Source of the DNA: Polymorphobacter fuscus
Lineage (GTDB): Bacteria; Pseudomonadota; Alphaproteobacteria; Sphingomonadales; Sphingomonadaceae
Direction of reading: 5' to 3'
DNA length: 64,000 nucleotides
Assembly: GCF_011927825.1 (NCBI RefSeq)
Contig: NZ_JAATJI010000001.1
Coordinates: 558,001-622,000, forward strand
Shown: piece after piece, positions 9,953-18,248 of the stretch
Numbering within the stretch: the stretch's first letter is position 1
Layout of the letters: the number at the start of each line of letters is the position of its first letter
Translations under genes and position numbers: made by a program
Notes under the pieces: generated by a model
Databases searched by the model: none
What the model was told of the DNA's origin: nothing
What the model saw: only the letters and a program-made list of their open reading frames with translations

Positions 9953-10339
9953 TCATTCGGCCTGCTGGTCGGTCAGCGACTCAGCCGGGCCATCCCGGTT
10001 CGCCGGCAACCACCGCAGCCCGACCAGCGCCGCGCCGACGAACCCCGGCAGCAGCGCCAGTTGCAGCAGCACCACCCGCTGCTCGACTGGCCCGATCAGC
10101 GCCGCACCCGCCAGGGCGGCCCCCAGCGCCATGACGAGCAGCCCCACGGCCTCGGGCCGCCAGCGCCGGCGCGCCATCAGCCGCTGGTTGACCAGCGCCA
10201 CCGTCTCCGGGCTGGCCCGCAAGGCCTCGCGCACGGTCTTGTTGCTGATCGCCTTGCCGATGACGCCGGTGATGAGCGCGACAACCGCCACGATCGCCAC
10301 GAACACCGTCATCGCGATGATGAGCTCTCTTGTTTCCAT
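9953..10339 (-). CDS. Small two- or three-helix membrane protein, unknown
   Basis: No function recognised. From the ATG at 10339 the product has 128 residues: METRELIIAM begins a first hydrophobic helix (about 5-28, rich in Val/Ile/Ala), a charged stretch with NQRLMARRRWRPE follows (about 55-67), then two more hydrophobic segments (68-90 and 93-112) and an acidic tail. It looks like a small inner-membrane protein of the kind often left as a DUF. The frame is open a little upstream, but this start puts the first helix at the N-terminus. No operon partner gives a clue; the next gene to the right is a cupin on the same strand. Confidence 0.65.
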   Translation of the reverse strand: METRELIIAMTVFVAIVAVVALITGVIGKAISNKTVREALRASPETVALVNQRLMARRRWRPEAVGLLVMALGAALAGAALIGPVEQRVVLLQLALLPGFVGAALVGLRWLPANRDGPAESLTDQQAE

Positions 10340-10407
10340 CCCTCGCCTGTCCCGATGGCGCTGCACTGCAGCGTATTAGGCCAACCATACACCGGGCCGC
10401 ATCGAGG

Positions 10408-10848
10408 TCAACCCGCCCCCGGCGCCCAGTCCGGCGGGGCAAGCACGAAGCCGGCAAAATCGAACCCCGGCGCGACGACGCAGCTGACCAGCGCCCAGCC
10501 GGTTTCGGCACGCGCCGCCTGCCATCGCCCGGCAGGCACCACGGCCTGCGGCGCCGCGCCCGACAGTATGTCCGGGCCCAGTTCGACCCACGCGGCCGGC
10601 GTCATCGCGTCGGCCGCAATACCGAGCACGATCGGCGCCCCGGCGTGCCAGCACCAGATCTCATCAGCATCGACCCGGTGCCAGTGCGACTGCTGGCCCG
10701 CCTCGAGAAGGAAATGGATCGCCGTGACAGTGCTGCGGCCACGATCGGCAGCAGGCGCCCGCCAGGTTTCACGGTACCAGCCACCCTCCGGGTGCGGCGC
10801 CAGCCCCAGTGCAGCGATGATCTTCGCGGCATCGGCCGCCGGTGTCAT
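10408..10848 (-). CDS. Cupin family protein (DUF985-like)
   Basis: A 146-residue single-domain cupin of the DUF985/Cupin_5 type. The opening PHPEGGWYRETWRA (18-31) and the metal-site-like HWHRVDADEIWCWHAG (55-70) are diagnostic of the family, as is PAGRWQAAR near 104. Family members bind a metal and small ligands, but no reaction is established for most, so none is claimed. Its ATG at 10848 overlaps the TGA of the upstream 31-residue protein, so the two are almost certainly translated from one message. Length is normal for the family. Confidence 0.9.
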   Translation of the reverse strand: MTPAADAAKIIAALGLAPHPEGGWYRETWRAPAADRGRSTVTAIHFLLEAGQQSHWHRVDADEIWCWHAGAPIVLGIAADAMTPAAWVELGPDILSGAAPQAVVPAGRWQAARAETGWALVSCVVAPGFDFAGFVLAPPDWAPGAG

Positions 10849-10940
10849 TTGGTCGACGGGTTGGACGCATTGGGCTTCGGCGGCTTGGCCGCCTTGGGTT
10901 TGCGTGTTTCCTTGTTCGACTTCGCTTGACCCTTGGCCAT
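10845..10940 (-). CDS. Lys/Pro-rich microprotein (31 residues)
   Basis: A very small gene that standard gene finding would miss. It reads MAKGQAKSNKETRKPKAA.. and ends NASNPSTK, very rich in lysine, proline and asparagine and probably disordered. GGAGAAG lies six bases before the ATG at 10940, a strong ribosome-binding site, and the stop codon overlaps the start of the cupin gene (ATGA), indicating translational coupling. Similar tiny proteins starting MAKGQ.KSNKE are, to my recollection, common in proteobacteria but have no known role. Nucleic-acid binding is possible from the charge but is only a guess. Confidence 0.7.
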   Translation of the reverse strand: MAKGQAKSNKETRKPKAAKPPKPNASNPSTK

Positions 10941-11017
10941 GGTGCTTCTCCGCTATGACAATCGGCGCAGCATAAACGGATCGTCCCCGAAAAGCCCGCC
11001 TGGAATGGTGCGGGCCG

Positions 11018-11899
11018 TCATTTCAGCTCGGCTGCCAGTTCGCCCAATGCCTTGGCATAGGCGTCGCGCCGATCGCTGACGAACGGGTCGGTGCTCGCCG
11101 CCAGCAACGGCGCGAAGGCGAAATCCTTGGCGCCAAGGGCATCGGCCAGTTCCGGTTCCGATCGCAGCAACGCATCGCAGATCGCCGCCACGGCAATGAC
11201 CCGAAGCCACATCACCGGCGTTCGCTGCGGATCAAGTCGGGCGATCTGGGACGCCAGCGGTTCGAGGTAACGACCGCCCTGGGCAAGCATGGCGTTGAAT
11301 TCGTCCACACGGATCAGCCGCGGCGGCCCGTCCGACGCCGTCATCATCGATGTGGCGATGATCGGCAATGTGTCCCGAAAGACATGCTCATGTTCCAACC
11401 GCCAGTCGCACGCCGGATGGTCGAGGAGGAACCAGCTGCCCGACAGGGCCTGGAAGATCAGCGCACGAAAACGCACGATCCGCAACATCGACTGATCGAC
11501 GGAAAAGTCGAAATAGGCCATCTGGGCCTCGATCAACTCGAGCAACGCGATCAGCCTGGCGATCCGATACAGGGTGCTGCGGTAGAAATAGCCTCGGCCG
11601 CTCAGATCATGCCCATATTCGACGATGTTGAGCGTCCGATCGCGCATCTGGACTGCGGACTGGACAAGCTGGAAGCGCAGCGGACCCACCGCGGAGTAGA
11701 GACGCAAACGGGCTTCGAAGCGGTATTTGCGATCGGCTTCGGCGTCGCCCAGCGTCAGGGCGTTCGCACGGCCCAGTTCCGACTTATAGGCCTCGAGATG
11801 GCGATCGAGAAACGGCTTTGACGACCATTGCAGAACGGCGAACGCCGTCGTCCCGGCACCGAGGACCGAGGCGAGCAGCGTGGCAAGGTCGATTGCCAC
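11018..11899 (-). CDS. Hypothetical protein with one N-terminal membrane helix
   Basis: No function recognised. The 293 residues begin with a hydrophobic helix (about 3-24: [20 protein letters not shown]), followed by a long, mainly helical cytoplasmic or periplasmic part with many Arg, Leu and aromatic residues ([19 protein letters not shown] near 60-78). No catalytic motif is visible. The start is a GTG at 11899 just 11 bases after the clpX stop, so it may ride on the clpX message, but the ribosome-binding site is weak. It is not an expected partner of ClpX. The layout, a membrane anchor plus helical body, recalls other uncharacterised proteins linked to membranes. Confidence 0.65.
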   Translation of the reverse strand: MAIDLATLLASVLGAGTTAFAVLQWSSKPFLDRHLEAYKSELGRANALTLGDAEADRKYRFEARLRLYSAVGPLRFQLVQSAVQMRDRTLNIVEYGHDLSGRGYFYRSTLYRIARLIALLELIEAQMAYFDFSVDQSMLRIVRFRALIFQALSGSWFLLDHPACDWRLEHEHVFRDTLPIIATSMMTASDGPPRLIRVDEFNAMLAQGGRYLEPLASQIARLDPQRTPVMWLRVIAVAAICDALLRSEPELADALGAKDFAFAPLLAASTDPFVSDRRDAYAKALGELAAELK

Positions 11900-11910
11900 G
11901 CTGCCGCCGG

Positions 11911-13161
11911 TCAGGCCGCTTTATCGGTTACCAGCATCCGCACCGGCTGCTTGGTGCCGGCAACGACATCCTGGTCGACAAGGATTTCCTCAACGCCTTC
12001 CATCCCCGGCAGTTCGAACATGGTGTCGAGCAGGATCGATTCCATGATCGACCGTAGTCCGCGCGCCCCGGTCTTTCGCTCGATGGCACGCTTGGCGATT
12101 GCCGACAGCGCGTCGGGAAGGAAGCTCAGCTTCATGCCCTCCATCTCGAACAGCTTGGCGTACTGCTTCGACAGCGCGTTCTTCGGCTCGGTCAGGATCT
12201 TGATCAGCGCGGCTTCATCAAGGTCTTCCAGGGTCGCGATGACCGGCAGACGCCCGATGAACTCGGGGATGAGCCCGAAGCGCAGCAGATCTTCCGGCTC
12301 GCACTTCATCAGCAACTGGCCGACCCGGCGCTCGTCGGGCGCGGCGACATGCGCGCCGAAGCCGATCGACTTGCCCTGCAGCCGGTCACCGATGATGCGA
12401 TCGAGCCCCGAAAAGGCACCGCCGCAGATGAACAGGATGTTCGTCGTGTCGACCTGCAGGAATTCCTGCTGCGGATGCTTGCGCCCACCCTGCGGCGGCA
12501 CGGAGGCGGTGGTGCCCTCCATGATCTTGAGCAGCGCCTGCTGGACGCCCTCGCCCGACACGTCGCGGGTGATCGACGGATTGTCGGCCTTGCGGCTGAT
12601 CTTGTCGATCTCGTCGATATAGACAATGCCGCGCTGCGCCCGCTCGACATTATAGTCGCTGGCCTGGAGCAGCTTGAGGATGATGTTCTCGACATCTTCA
12701 CCGACATAACCGGCTTCGGTCAGCGTCGTCGCGTCGGCCATAGTGAACGGCACGTCGAGGATGCGCGCCAGCGTCTGGGCCAGCAGCGTCTTGCCGCAAC
12801 CGGTCGGCCCGACGAGCAGGATGTTCGACTTGGCGAGTTCGACATCGGCGCCCTTGCCGCCATGGTTCAGCCGCTTGTAGTGATTGTGCACTGCGACCGA
12901 CAGCACCCGCTTGGCGTGCATCTGGCCGATGACATAATCGTCGAGAACCTTGCAGATCTCGCGCGGCGTCGGGACATCGCCCGACTTCTTCACCAGCGCG
13001 GTCTTGGTTTCCTCGCGGATGATGTCATTGCACAATTCGACGCATTCATCGCAGATGAACACCGTCGGCCCGGCGATGAGCTTCCTCACCTCGTGCTGGC
13101 TCTTGCCGCAAAAGCTGCAATAGAGCGTACTTTTGGAGTCGCCTCCACTCAGCTTGGTCAT
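11911..13161 (-). CDS. clpX: ATP-dependent Clp protease ATP-binding subunit ClpX
   Basis: AAA+ unfoldase that recognises tagged proteins and feeds them into ClpP. The 416 residues match the family. Zinc-binding cysteines C15, C18, C37 and C40 form the N-terminal ZBD; Walker A GPTGCGKT lies at 118-125 and Walker B IVYIDEID near 180-187; the IGF loop for ClpP docking appears as IGFGAH near 267-272. GAGGAAGGA precedes the ATG at 13161. clpP lies 127 bp upstream on the same strand, the usual clpP-clpX order, which in alphaproteobacteria also serves cell-cycle proteolysis. Confidence 0.98.
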   Translation of the reverse strand: MTKLSGGDSKSTLYCSFCGKSQHEVRKLIAGPTVFICDECVELCNDIIREETKTALVKKSGDVPTPREICKVLDDYVIGQMHAKRVLSVAVHNHYKRLNHGGKGADVELAKSNILLVGPTGCGKTLLAQTLARILDVPFTMADATTLTEAGYVGEDVENIILKLLQASDYNVERAQRGIVYIDEIDKISRKADNPSITRDVSGEGVQQALLKIMEGTTASVPPQGGRKHPQQEFLQVDTTNILFICGGAFSGLDRIIGDRLQGKSIGFGAHVAAPDERRVGQLLMKCEPEDLLRFGLIPEFIGRLPVIATLEDLDEAALIKILTEPKNALSKQYAKLFEMEGMKLSFLPDALSAIAKRAIERKTGARGLRSIMESILLDTMFELPGMEGVEEILVDQDVVAGTKQPVRMLVTDKAA

Positions 13162-13288
13162 GATCGTCCTTCCTCGCGAACAGGCGAGTGTAGCTTTGTA
13201 ATGGAACGCCCCGCAAGCCCGCCGGTGCCGTCGATTGTCACAAAGGTGAAATCGCCGCTGGTCCCGGGCGTTGCAAGGCGCGCGTGGG

Positions 13289-13921
13289 TCACGCCGCCTT
13301 CAGCGCTTCGCCATCGGTCGGCAGCGGGCGCTTCTCGGCGACTTCGTCGATCAGGCCGAACTCCTTGGCCTCCTCGGCGCTGAGGAACTTGTCGCGTTCC
13401 ATGGCACGCTCGATGGTGTCGAGGTCCTTGCCGGTATGCTTGACGTACAGCTCGTTGAGCGCATGCCGCACCCGCAGGATCTCGCGCGCCTGGATTTCGA
13501 TGTCGGTCGCCTGGCCCTGGGCGCCGCCCGACGGCTGGTGCACCATGATCCGCGAATTCTTCAGCGCGACGCGCATCCCCGGCTCCCCGGCGGCGAGCAG
13601 GAAACTGCCCATCGATGCGGCCTGGCCGACGCAGACGGTGCCGACCCGCGGGCGAATATACTGCATGGTGTCGTAGATCGACATGCCCGCCGTGATCACC
13701 CCGCCCGGCGAGTTGATGTACATGAATATGTCCTTCTTCGGATTTTCCGATTCCAGGAACAACAGCTGGGCGACGATGACCGATGCCATATGGTCTTCGA
13801 CCTGGCCGGTGACGAAAACGATACGCTCGCGCAACAGGCGCGAATAGATGTCGAATGAACGTTCCCCACGGTTCGAGGTCTCGATGACCATGGGGATCAG
13901 GCCGGCGTGAATATCGAGCAT
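13289..13921 (-). CDS. clpP: ATP-dependent Clp protease proteolytic subunit ClpP
   Basis: Serine peptidase subunit that forms the tetradecameric chamber of ClpXP and ClpAP. The 210 residues include the full catalytic triad: S103 in [10 protein letters not shown]128 in IMVHQPSGG and D177 in [20 protein letters not shown] is a typical alphaproteobacterial N-terminus, so the ATG at 13921 is chosen over the longer open frame. The first residues may be removed as a short propeptide. clpX follows 127 bp downstream on the same strand. A separate promoter in the gap is possible. Confidence 0.98.
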   Translation of the reverse strand: MLDIHAGLIPMVIETSNRGERSFDIYSRLLRERIVFVTGQVEDHMASVIVAQLLFLESENPKKDIFMYINSPGGVITAGMSIYDTMQYIRPRVGTVCVGQAASMGSFLLAAGEPGMRVALKNSRIMVHQPSGGAQGQATDIEIQAREILRVRHALNELYVKHTGKDLDTIERAMERDKFLSAEEAKEFGLIDEVAEKRPLPTDGEALKAA

Positions 13922-13970
13922 ATGAGTCCTTCTCGTGTCCCGCCCAAGGTCGGACGTTTCGCCGCTAAGT

Positions 13971-15014
13971 TCAAGGGGGGGAATCGCGCGCCTCGGCCAC
14001 CATTGTGTCGCGCCGGCGACGCCACAGCCCGGACCGCCAGCGTTCGAACGGCCGATCGACGAACAGGTAGAGAATAGCCGTCGCGACCAGCGCCAGCACA
14101 AGCGCCAGAGCCTTGCCGGCCAGCCCGTCACCCGCCCAGCGGATCGCCAGCACGATTAGCGGAAAATGCACCAGGTACAGCGGGAACGACAGATTGCCCA
14201 TTTCGCGGTCGATCGGCGGTGACGGCTGATGCACATTCCACGCCACATAAGGCAGCAGCGTCAGGCACCAGGCGGTATAGGCAAGATCGAGCCACCATGG
14301 CACGTCGCCCTTGATCACCATCATCCGGGTCGCCGGCACCAGCCACAGCAGCACTCCGATGCCGACGAAGACCGCGACCGAAATCGCCGCCGTCCGGGTC
14401 GACACACGCCAGTCGGACAGGCGGATGGCGACCCCGCCGGCAAAGGCCGGAGCAAACGCCAGCGCCGTCAGCCAGCCATTGGCCATCCCGATCGCCCCCG
14501 CCACGGTCAGCACCGCCAACAGCAGCGCGGCGCGCGTGGCGCGGCCATCGGTGCGACGATTGATCCACCACAGGCAAAAGGGCAGCAGCAGATAGAATTG
14601 CAATTCGAGATCGAGCGACCAGGCAACCCCGATGACATCGCCCTGCCGAACGGCCAGCCCCAGCAGGCCGAGCGTCGACAGCAAGTTGCCATGCAGCGGC
14701 AGGATCCCCGCCATTTCGACAAGCCAGACGACGATCGCCGTGACCGCCAGCAACGGCCAGATGCGCAGGAACCGGCTGGCCTCGAACGTCCATGTCGATG
14801 CCGACCAGCCCTGGTAGAGCCGTGTCACCCAATAGCCGCTGAGCATGAAGAACAGCACGACCGCGGGCCGGCCGATGCCGATCCGCGACACGTGCGATAC
14901 GAACACCGCCGCGGCAAGGATCAGCCGGAACGCCCCCGGCCCTGTCAGCATCCCCAGGATTCGCACCGGACGCGGCGCCATGTCACGTTTCATTGCCGCA
15001 TCATCGGTCGTCAT
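13971..15014 (-). CDS. Acyltransferase 3 family membrane protein
   Basis: An integral membrane O-acyltransferase of the acyltransferase-3 (OafA/NodX-like) family. The 347 residues contain about ten hydrophobic helices. The family pattern is recognisable: [24 protein letters not shown] near 37-60 with the conserved histidine H41, [10 protein letters not shown] near 79-88 with its RxxR-like arginines, and [17 protein letters not shown] near 128-144. These enzymes acetylate or acylate surface sugars such as exopolysaccharide, lipopolysaccharide or peptidoglycan. The substrate cannot be told here, as no glycan cluster surrounds it. ATG at 15014 is used; MKRDMAP a few codons on is an alternative start. 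Confidence 0.88.
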   Translation of the reverse strand: MTTDDAAMKRDMAPRPVRILGMLTGPGAFRLILAAAVFVSHVSRIGIGRPAVVLFFMLSGYWVTRLYQGWSASTWTFEASRFLRIWPLLAVTAIVVWLVEMAGILPLHGNLLSTLGLLGLAVRQGDVIGVAWSLDLELQFYLLLPFCLWWINRRTDGRATRAALLLAVLTVAGAIGMANGWLTALAFAPAFAGGVAIRLSDWRVSTRTAAISVAVFVGIGVLLWLVPATRMMVIKGDVPWWLDLAYTAWCLTLLPYVAWNVHQPSPPIDREMGNLSFPLYLVHFPLIVLAIRWAGDGLAGKALALVLALVATAILYLFVDRPFERWRSGLWRRRRDTMVAEARDSPP

Positions 15015-15112
15015 TCGGGCGGCCTCACGTGCGAATCATCGAACGTGGGCTGTATAGACGATCCGCACGCGACGTCGATTCGTCACGGCTCTGACAGTGC
15101 CGCTGCAGCTGA

Positions 15113-16756
15113 TTATTCGGCAGTTTTCTTGCTGGCCCGCTTCGGCTTGGCGGCGGCATCGGCCACCGGCGCATCGACATCGGCACCGGCTTCGGCCTTT
15201 GCCGCCTTGGCCTTGCCCGCCTTCTTCACCGGCGCTTCGACCGCATCGTCAGCAGGCGTTTCGGCGACTGCCGCATCCGCTGCCGGGGCGTCGGCCTTCG
15301 CAGCCTTGGCCTTTGCCGCCTTCTTGGGCTTGGCCGGCGCATGGTCATGATCATGGTCGCAATCGGGACCATGGACATGACCATGATCGTGGTCATGCGA
15401 ATGCCCGGCACCGATCAGGCCCGGCGTCTCGTCCTCGTCCTCGATCGCGGCTTCCAGTTCGGCGCGGCTGACATGACGCTCGGTCAGTTCGGCCTTGCCG
15501 ATCAGGAAATCGACAACCTTGTCCTCGTACAGCGGCGCGCGCAGCTGGGCGAGCGCCATCGGGTTTTCCTGCAGGAACTTCACGACCTGCTGCTGTTCCC
15601 CCGGATAGCGCGCCGCTTCCTGGCCGATCAGGCGGTTCATCTCGGCCTGGCTGATGGTGATGTTGTTGCGCTGACCGATCTCGCTCAGCAACAGCCCCAG
15701 GCGCACGCGGCGCTCGGCAATGCGGCGATAATCCTCGCGCTCGGCTTCCATCTGCGTCCGCATCGCTTCGGGATCGGCGTCCTGGCTGATTTCCTGCTCG
15801 ATCTGGCTCCAGATCTGGTCAAATTCGTTGTTGACCATCGATTCGGGAACTTCGAAATCGTGGCGGGCCGCCAGGGTGTCGAGCAGCTTGCGCTTCAGAT
15901 AGGTCCGCGTCAGCGTGCCGAGCTCGGTATCGAGCTGGTCCTTCAGGATCTCCTTCAGGGCATCGAGCGAATCGATGCCGAAGCCCTTGGCGAACTCGTC
16001 GTCGATCACCGTCTCCACTGGCGTTTCGACGCCCTGGACGACGATGGCGAATTCGGCCGGCTTGCCCTTCAGATAAGCGACATTGTAATCGTCCGGGAAG
16101 CTGACCTTGACGGTCCGTTCCTCATTGGCCTTGGCGCCGATCAACTGGTCTTCGAAGCCCGGGATGAGCTGGCCCGAGCCGATGGTGACGCGCATCCCCT
16201 CGCCCTTGCCGCCGTCGAACAATTCGCCGTCGACACGGCCTTCGAAATCGATGACCACCGTGTCGCCGGTTGCGGCTTCATGGGCGGCCGGGGCCGGCTC
16301 GCTGCGCTGCATCTGCGCCGACAGGCGGGTCACCGCATCGGCGATGGCGGCGTCATCGGGCGCCACGACCAGCTTTTCCAGCTCGAGACCCTCGATCTGG
16401 ATGTCCTCCACCGTCGGCAGCACTTCCAGCGAAACCTTGATGCCGACGTCGTCGCCGACGCCAGGGGTGCCTTCCAGATCGACCTGCGGCTGGTTGGCCG
16501 GGCGCAGGCCGCGATCGGTCAACAGCTGCTGGACGCCTTCGTTGACCGCGGCCTGCAAGGCTTCACCCTGCAACGCTTCGCCGTGCATCTTGCGGACGAG
16601 GTTCGGCGGCACCTTGCCGGGGCGGAACCCGGGCATCCGGATCGTCTTCGACACTTCCAACAGCCGCGCATCGACGCGCGCCGCAAGCGCGGACGCGGGG
16701 ATCACCAGCGAATATTCGCGGCGAAGGCCCTGATTGAGTGTTTCGGCAATCTGCAT
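15113..16756 (-). CDS. tig: Trigger factor with a histidine-rich C-terminal extension
   Basis: Ribosome-bound chaperone and prolyl isomerase that meets nascent chains. The N-terminal ribosome-binding domain carries the signature GFRPGKVPPNLV (about 44-55), the FKBP-type isomerase domain lies near 150-245 (GDTVVIDFEGRVDGELFDGG) and the helical chaperone arms reach about residue 440. At 547 residues it is some 100 longer than usual. The extra part begins with about 22 residues holding nine histidines, six aspartates and one cysteine (about 451-472), then a 75-residue Lys/Ala/Pro tail. The first part looks metal-binding, as in SlyD; the second is probably disordered and basic. A tRNA-Leu gene lies just upstream on the same strand. 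Confidence 0.95.
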   Translation of the reverse strand: MQIAETLNQGLRREYSLVIPASALAARVDARLLEVSKTIRMPGFRPGKVPPNLVRKMHGEALQGEALQAAVNEGVQQLLTDRGLRPANQPQVDLEGTPGVGDDVGIKVSLEVLPTVEDIQIEGLELEKLVVAPDDAAIADAVTRLSAQMQRSEPAPAAHEAATGDTVVIDFEGRVDGELFDGGKGEGMRVTIGSGQLIPGFEDQLIGAKANEERTVKVSFPDDYNVAYLKGKPAEFAIVVQGVETPVETVIDDEFAKGFGIDSLDALKEILKDQLDTELGTLTRTYLKRKLLDTLAARHDFEVPESMVNNEFDQIWSQIEQEISQDADPEAMRTQMEAEREDYRRIAERRVRLGLLLSEIGQRNNITISQAEMNRLIGQEAARYPGEQQQVVKFLQENPMALAQLRAPLYEDKVVDFLIGKAELTERHVSRAELEAAIEDEDETPGLIGAGHSHDHDHGHVHGPDCDHDHDHAPAKPKKAAKAKAAKADAPAADAAVAETPADDAVEAPVKKAGKAKAAKAEAGADVDAPVADAAAKPKRASKKTAE

Positions 16757-16801
16757 CTGTTGGTCTCGTCTGTTGATAGGCCATCGAGCTGTGATGGATC
16801 A

Positions 16802-16886
16802 TGGTGCGGGCGAAGGGACTCGAACCCCCACGTCTTTCGACACTGGTACCTAAAACCAGCGCGTCTACCAATTCCGCCACGCCCGC
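16802..16886 (-). tRNA. tRNA-Leu (anticodon UAG)
   Basis: The minus strand folds as a class II tRNA: acceptor GCGGGCG/CGCCCGC, D-arm GGTAGACGCG region, anticodon stem CTGGT/ACCAG with loop TTTAGGT (anticodon TAG), a variable arm GTGTCGAAAGACGT, T-arm GGGGGTTCGAGTCCC and an encoded 3' CCA at 16802-16804. The long variable arm and anticodon fix leucine. A promoter is visible at 16906-16933; tig follows after about 45 bases. Confidence 0.97.
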
Positions 16887-16905
16887 GCGAGGAGTGAAGG
16901 GCGCG

Positions 16906-16933
16906 TCTATAGCAACGCGGGTGGCCGGCGCAA
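16906..16933 (-). promoter_or_regulatory. Promoter of tRNA-Leu
   Basis: On the minus strand TTGCGC (16933-16928) and TATAGA (16911-16906) are 16 bases apart, and the tRNA begins 20 bases after the -10 box. This is a normal layout for a stable-RNA promoter and could also feed tig downstream. Confidence 0.55.
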
Positions 16934-16991
16934 GGTCATGCAACCGTCATCGCCATTCTGATCCTGACAACAGCAGCACCCCGGGTCGCGT

Positions 16992-17099
16992 TCAGGGCAT
17001 CAGCCACGCGCGAATGACCAGGGCCACCAGCCCCACCGTCCCGACCCCGGCCGCCCAGAGCGCGACGAACCACAGCCATCGCCGCGCCACCGGATTCAT
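16992..17099 (-). CDS. DUF2474-like small membrane protein of the bd-type oxidase operon
   Basis: A 35-residue protein, MNPVARRWLWFVALWAAG..., with a short basic N-terminus and one transmembrane helix (about 8-31). Its size, its WF..LW pattern and its place at the end of a cydAB operon match the DUF2474 microproteins linked to cyanide-insensitive bd oxidases. It probably sits beside CydA as a structural subunit, as CydX does in enteric bacteria; that role is inferred. Its ATG overlaps the stop of the preceding 40-residue gene (ATGA), so the last genes of the operon are translationally coupled. Confidence 0.75.
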   Translation of the reverse strand: MNPVARRWLWFVALWAAGVGTVGLVALVIRAWLMP

Positions 17100-17218
17100 C
17101 GCGCCAATGTCACGCCCAGCAGCACGACCGCGCCGATGACTGCCCAGCCTTCGATGCTGCGCGGTGTCCAGCCCCAGCCGAAGCGCTTGCGGCCGAACCA
17201 CTGACGGACCGGAGTCAT
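17096..17218 (-). CDS. 40-residue membrane microprotein in the cyd operon
   Basis: An ATG at 17218, nine bases after the cydB stop, opens a 40-residue frame: MTPVRQWFGRKRFGWGWTPR, then one hydrophobic helix (about 24-38). The FGRKRFGWGWTP block recalls small uncharacterised proteins with an FGPKRYGWGWTP-like segment, from memory only. The frame ends in an ATGA overlap with the DUF2474-like gene. Tight spacing on both sides makes it a credible cyd operon member, perhaps another oxidase accessory subunit or assembly factor. The distinct N-terminal half, full of Arg, Trp and Gly, would lie on the cytoplasmic side by the positive-inside rule. Confidence 0.65.
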   Translation of the reverse strand: MTPVRQWFGRKRFGWGWTPRSIEGWAVIGAVVLLGVTLAR

Positions 17219-17227
17219 GATGCCACC

Positions 17228-18244
17228 TCAATGATACCCATCATGCCCGACCTTACCACGGAACACCCAATAGGCATAAGCGGTGTAGCCGATGATGATC
17301 GGCAGCATGATCGCCACCCCGACGAGCATGAACGACTGCGAATTGGCCGGCGTCGCGGCGTCGTAGATGCTGATCTGCCCAGGGATGATCCACGGCATCA
17401 TCGAGATGCCGAGGCCGATGAAGCTGAGCAGGAACAATGCCAGTGCCAGCAGGAACGGCTGCAATTCCCGGCGATCGCGGAGCGCGCGGATGAACAGCAG
17501 CGCCGTCACCCCGACCATGATCGGCACCGGCGCCGCCAGGAAGATTCCCGGCCGTTCGAACCAGCGGCTGAAATAATCATGATAGAGGAACGGCGTCGCC
17601 GCACTGACCGCAACCACTGCCACAAGCGTCACCACACCGGCCACCTTGGCCAGCGCAAAGGCACGCTCCTGTAAGGCGCCTTCGGTGCGATAGATCAGCC
17701 AGCAGGCCCCCAGCAGGGCATAGCCCGCCACCACCGATACGCCGGTGAGGACGGAAAACGGCGACAGCCAGTCGAACCAGCCGCCGGCATAGGCACGGCC
17801 TTTTACCTTCACCCCTTGCAGCACGGCGCCCAGGATCACCCCTTGCGAAAACGCCGCCAGCACCGATCCGAAGGCAAAGGCGCGGTCCCAGATCCACAGC
17901 CGCGTCGTCCGCGCCCGATATTCGAACGCCACGCCGCGGAAGATCAGCCCCATCAACATGGCGATCAACGGCGTGTAGACCGCCGGCATGACGATGGCAT
18001 AGGCGAGCGGGAACGCCGCGAACAGGCCGCCGCCGCCCAACACCAGCCAGGTTTCATTGCCGTCCCACACCGGCGCGATCGTGTTGATCGCGGTGTTGCG
18101 GTCGTCGCCGCCCTCCACCTTGTCCGCCAGCCACGGGAACAGGATGCCGATTCCCAGGTCGAACCCGTCCATCACCACATAGCCGAAGATGGCCAGCGCG
18201 ATGATGCCCGCCCAGATCAGCGTCAGCGTGTCGTTGGGAGCCAT
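17228..18244 (-). CDS. cydB: Cytochrome bd-type quinol oxidase subunit II
   Basis: Second large subunit of the bd-type terminal oxidase in the inner membrane, which oxidises quinol and reduces O2 to water without proton pumping. The 338 residues have the usual 8-9 helices, and the family opening GYVVMDGFDLGIGILFPW (22-39) and WDGNETWLVLGGGGLFAAFP (60-79) are unmistakable. It begins four bases after cydA and is followed by two microprotein genes, so all four likely share a message. The partner CydA here is of the CIO type, so the pair is best called a cyanide-insensitive oxidase. Confidence 0.97.
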   Translation of the reverse strand: MAPNDTLTLIWAGIIALAIFGYVVMDGFDLGIGILFPWLADKVEGGDDRNTAINTIAPVWDGNETWLVLGGGGLFAAFPLAYAIVMPAVYTPLIAMLMGLIFRGVAFEYRARTTRLWIWDRAFAFGSVLAAFSQGVILGAVLQGVKVKGRAYAGGWFDWLSPFSVLTGVSVVAGYALLGACWLIYRTEGALQERAFALAKVAGVVTLVAVVAVSAATPFLYHDYFSRWFERPGIFLAAPVPIMVGVTALLFIRALRDRRELQPFLLALALFLLSFIGLGISMMPWIIPGQISIYDAATPANSQSFMLVGVAIMLPIIIGYTAYAYWVFRGKVGHDGYH

Positions 18245-18248
18245 TGTC

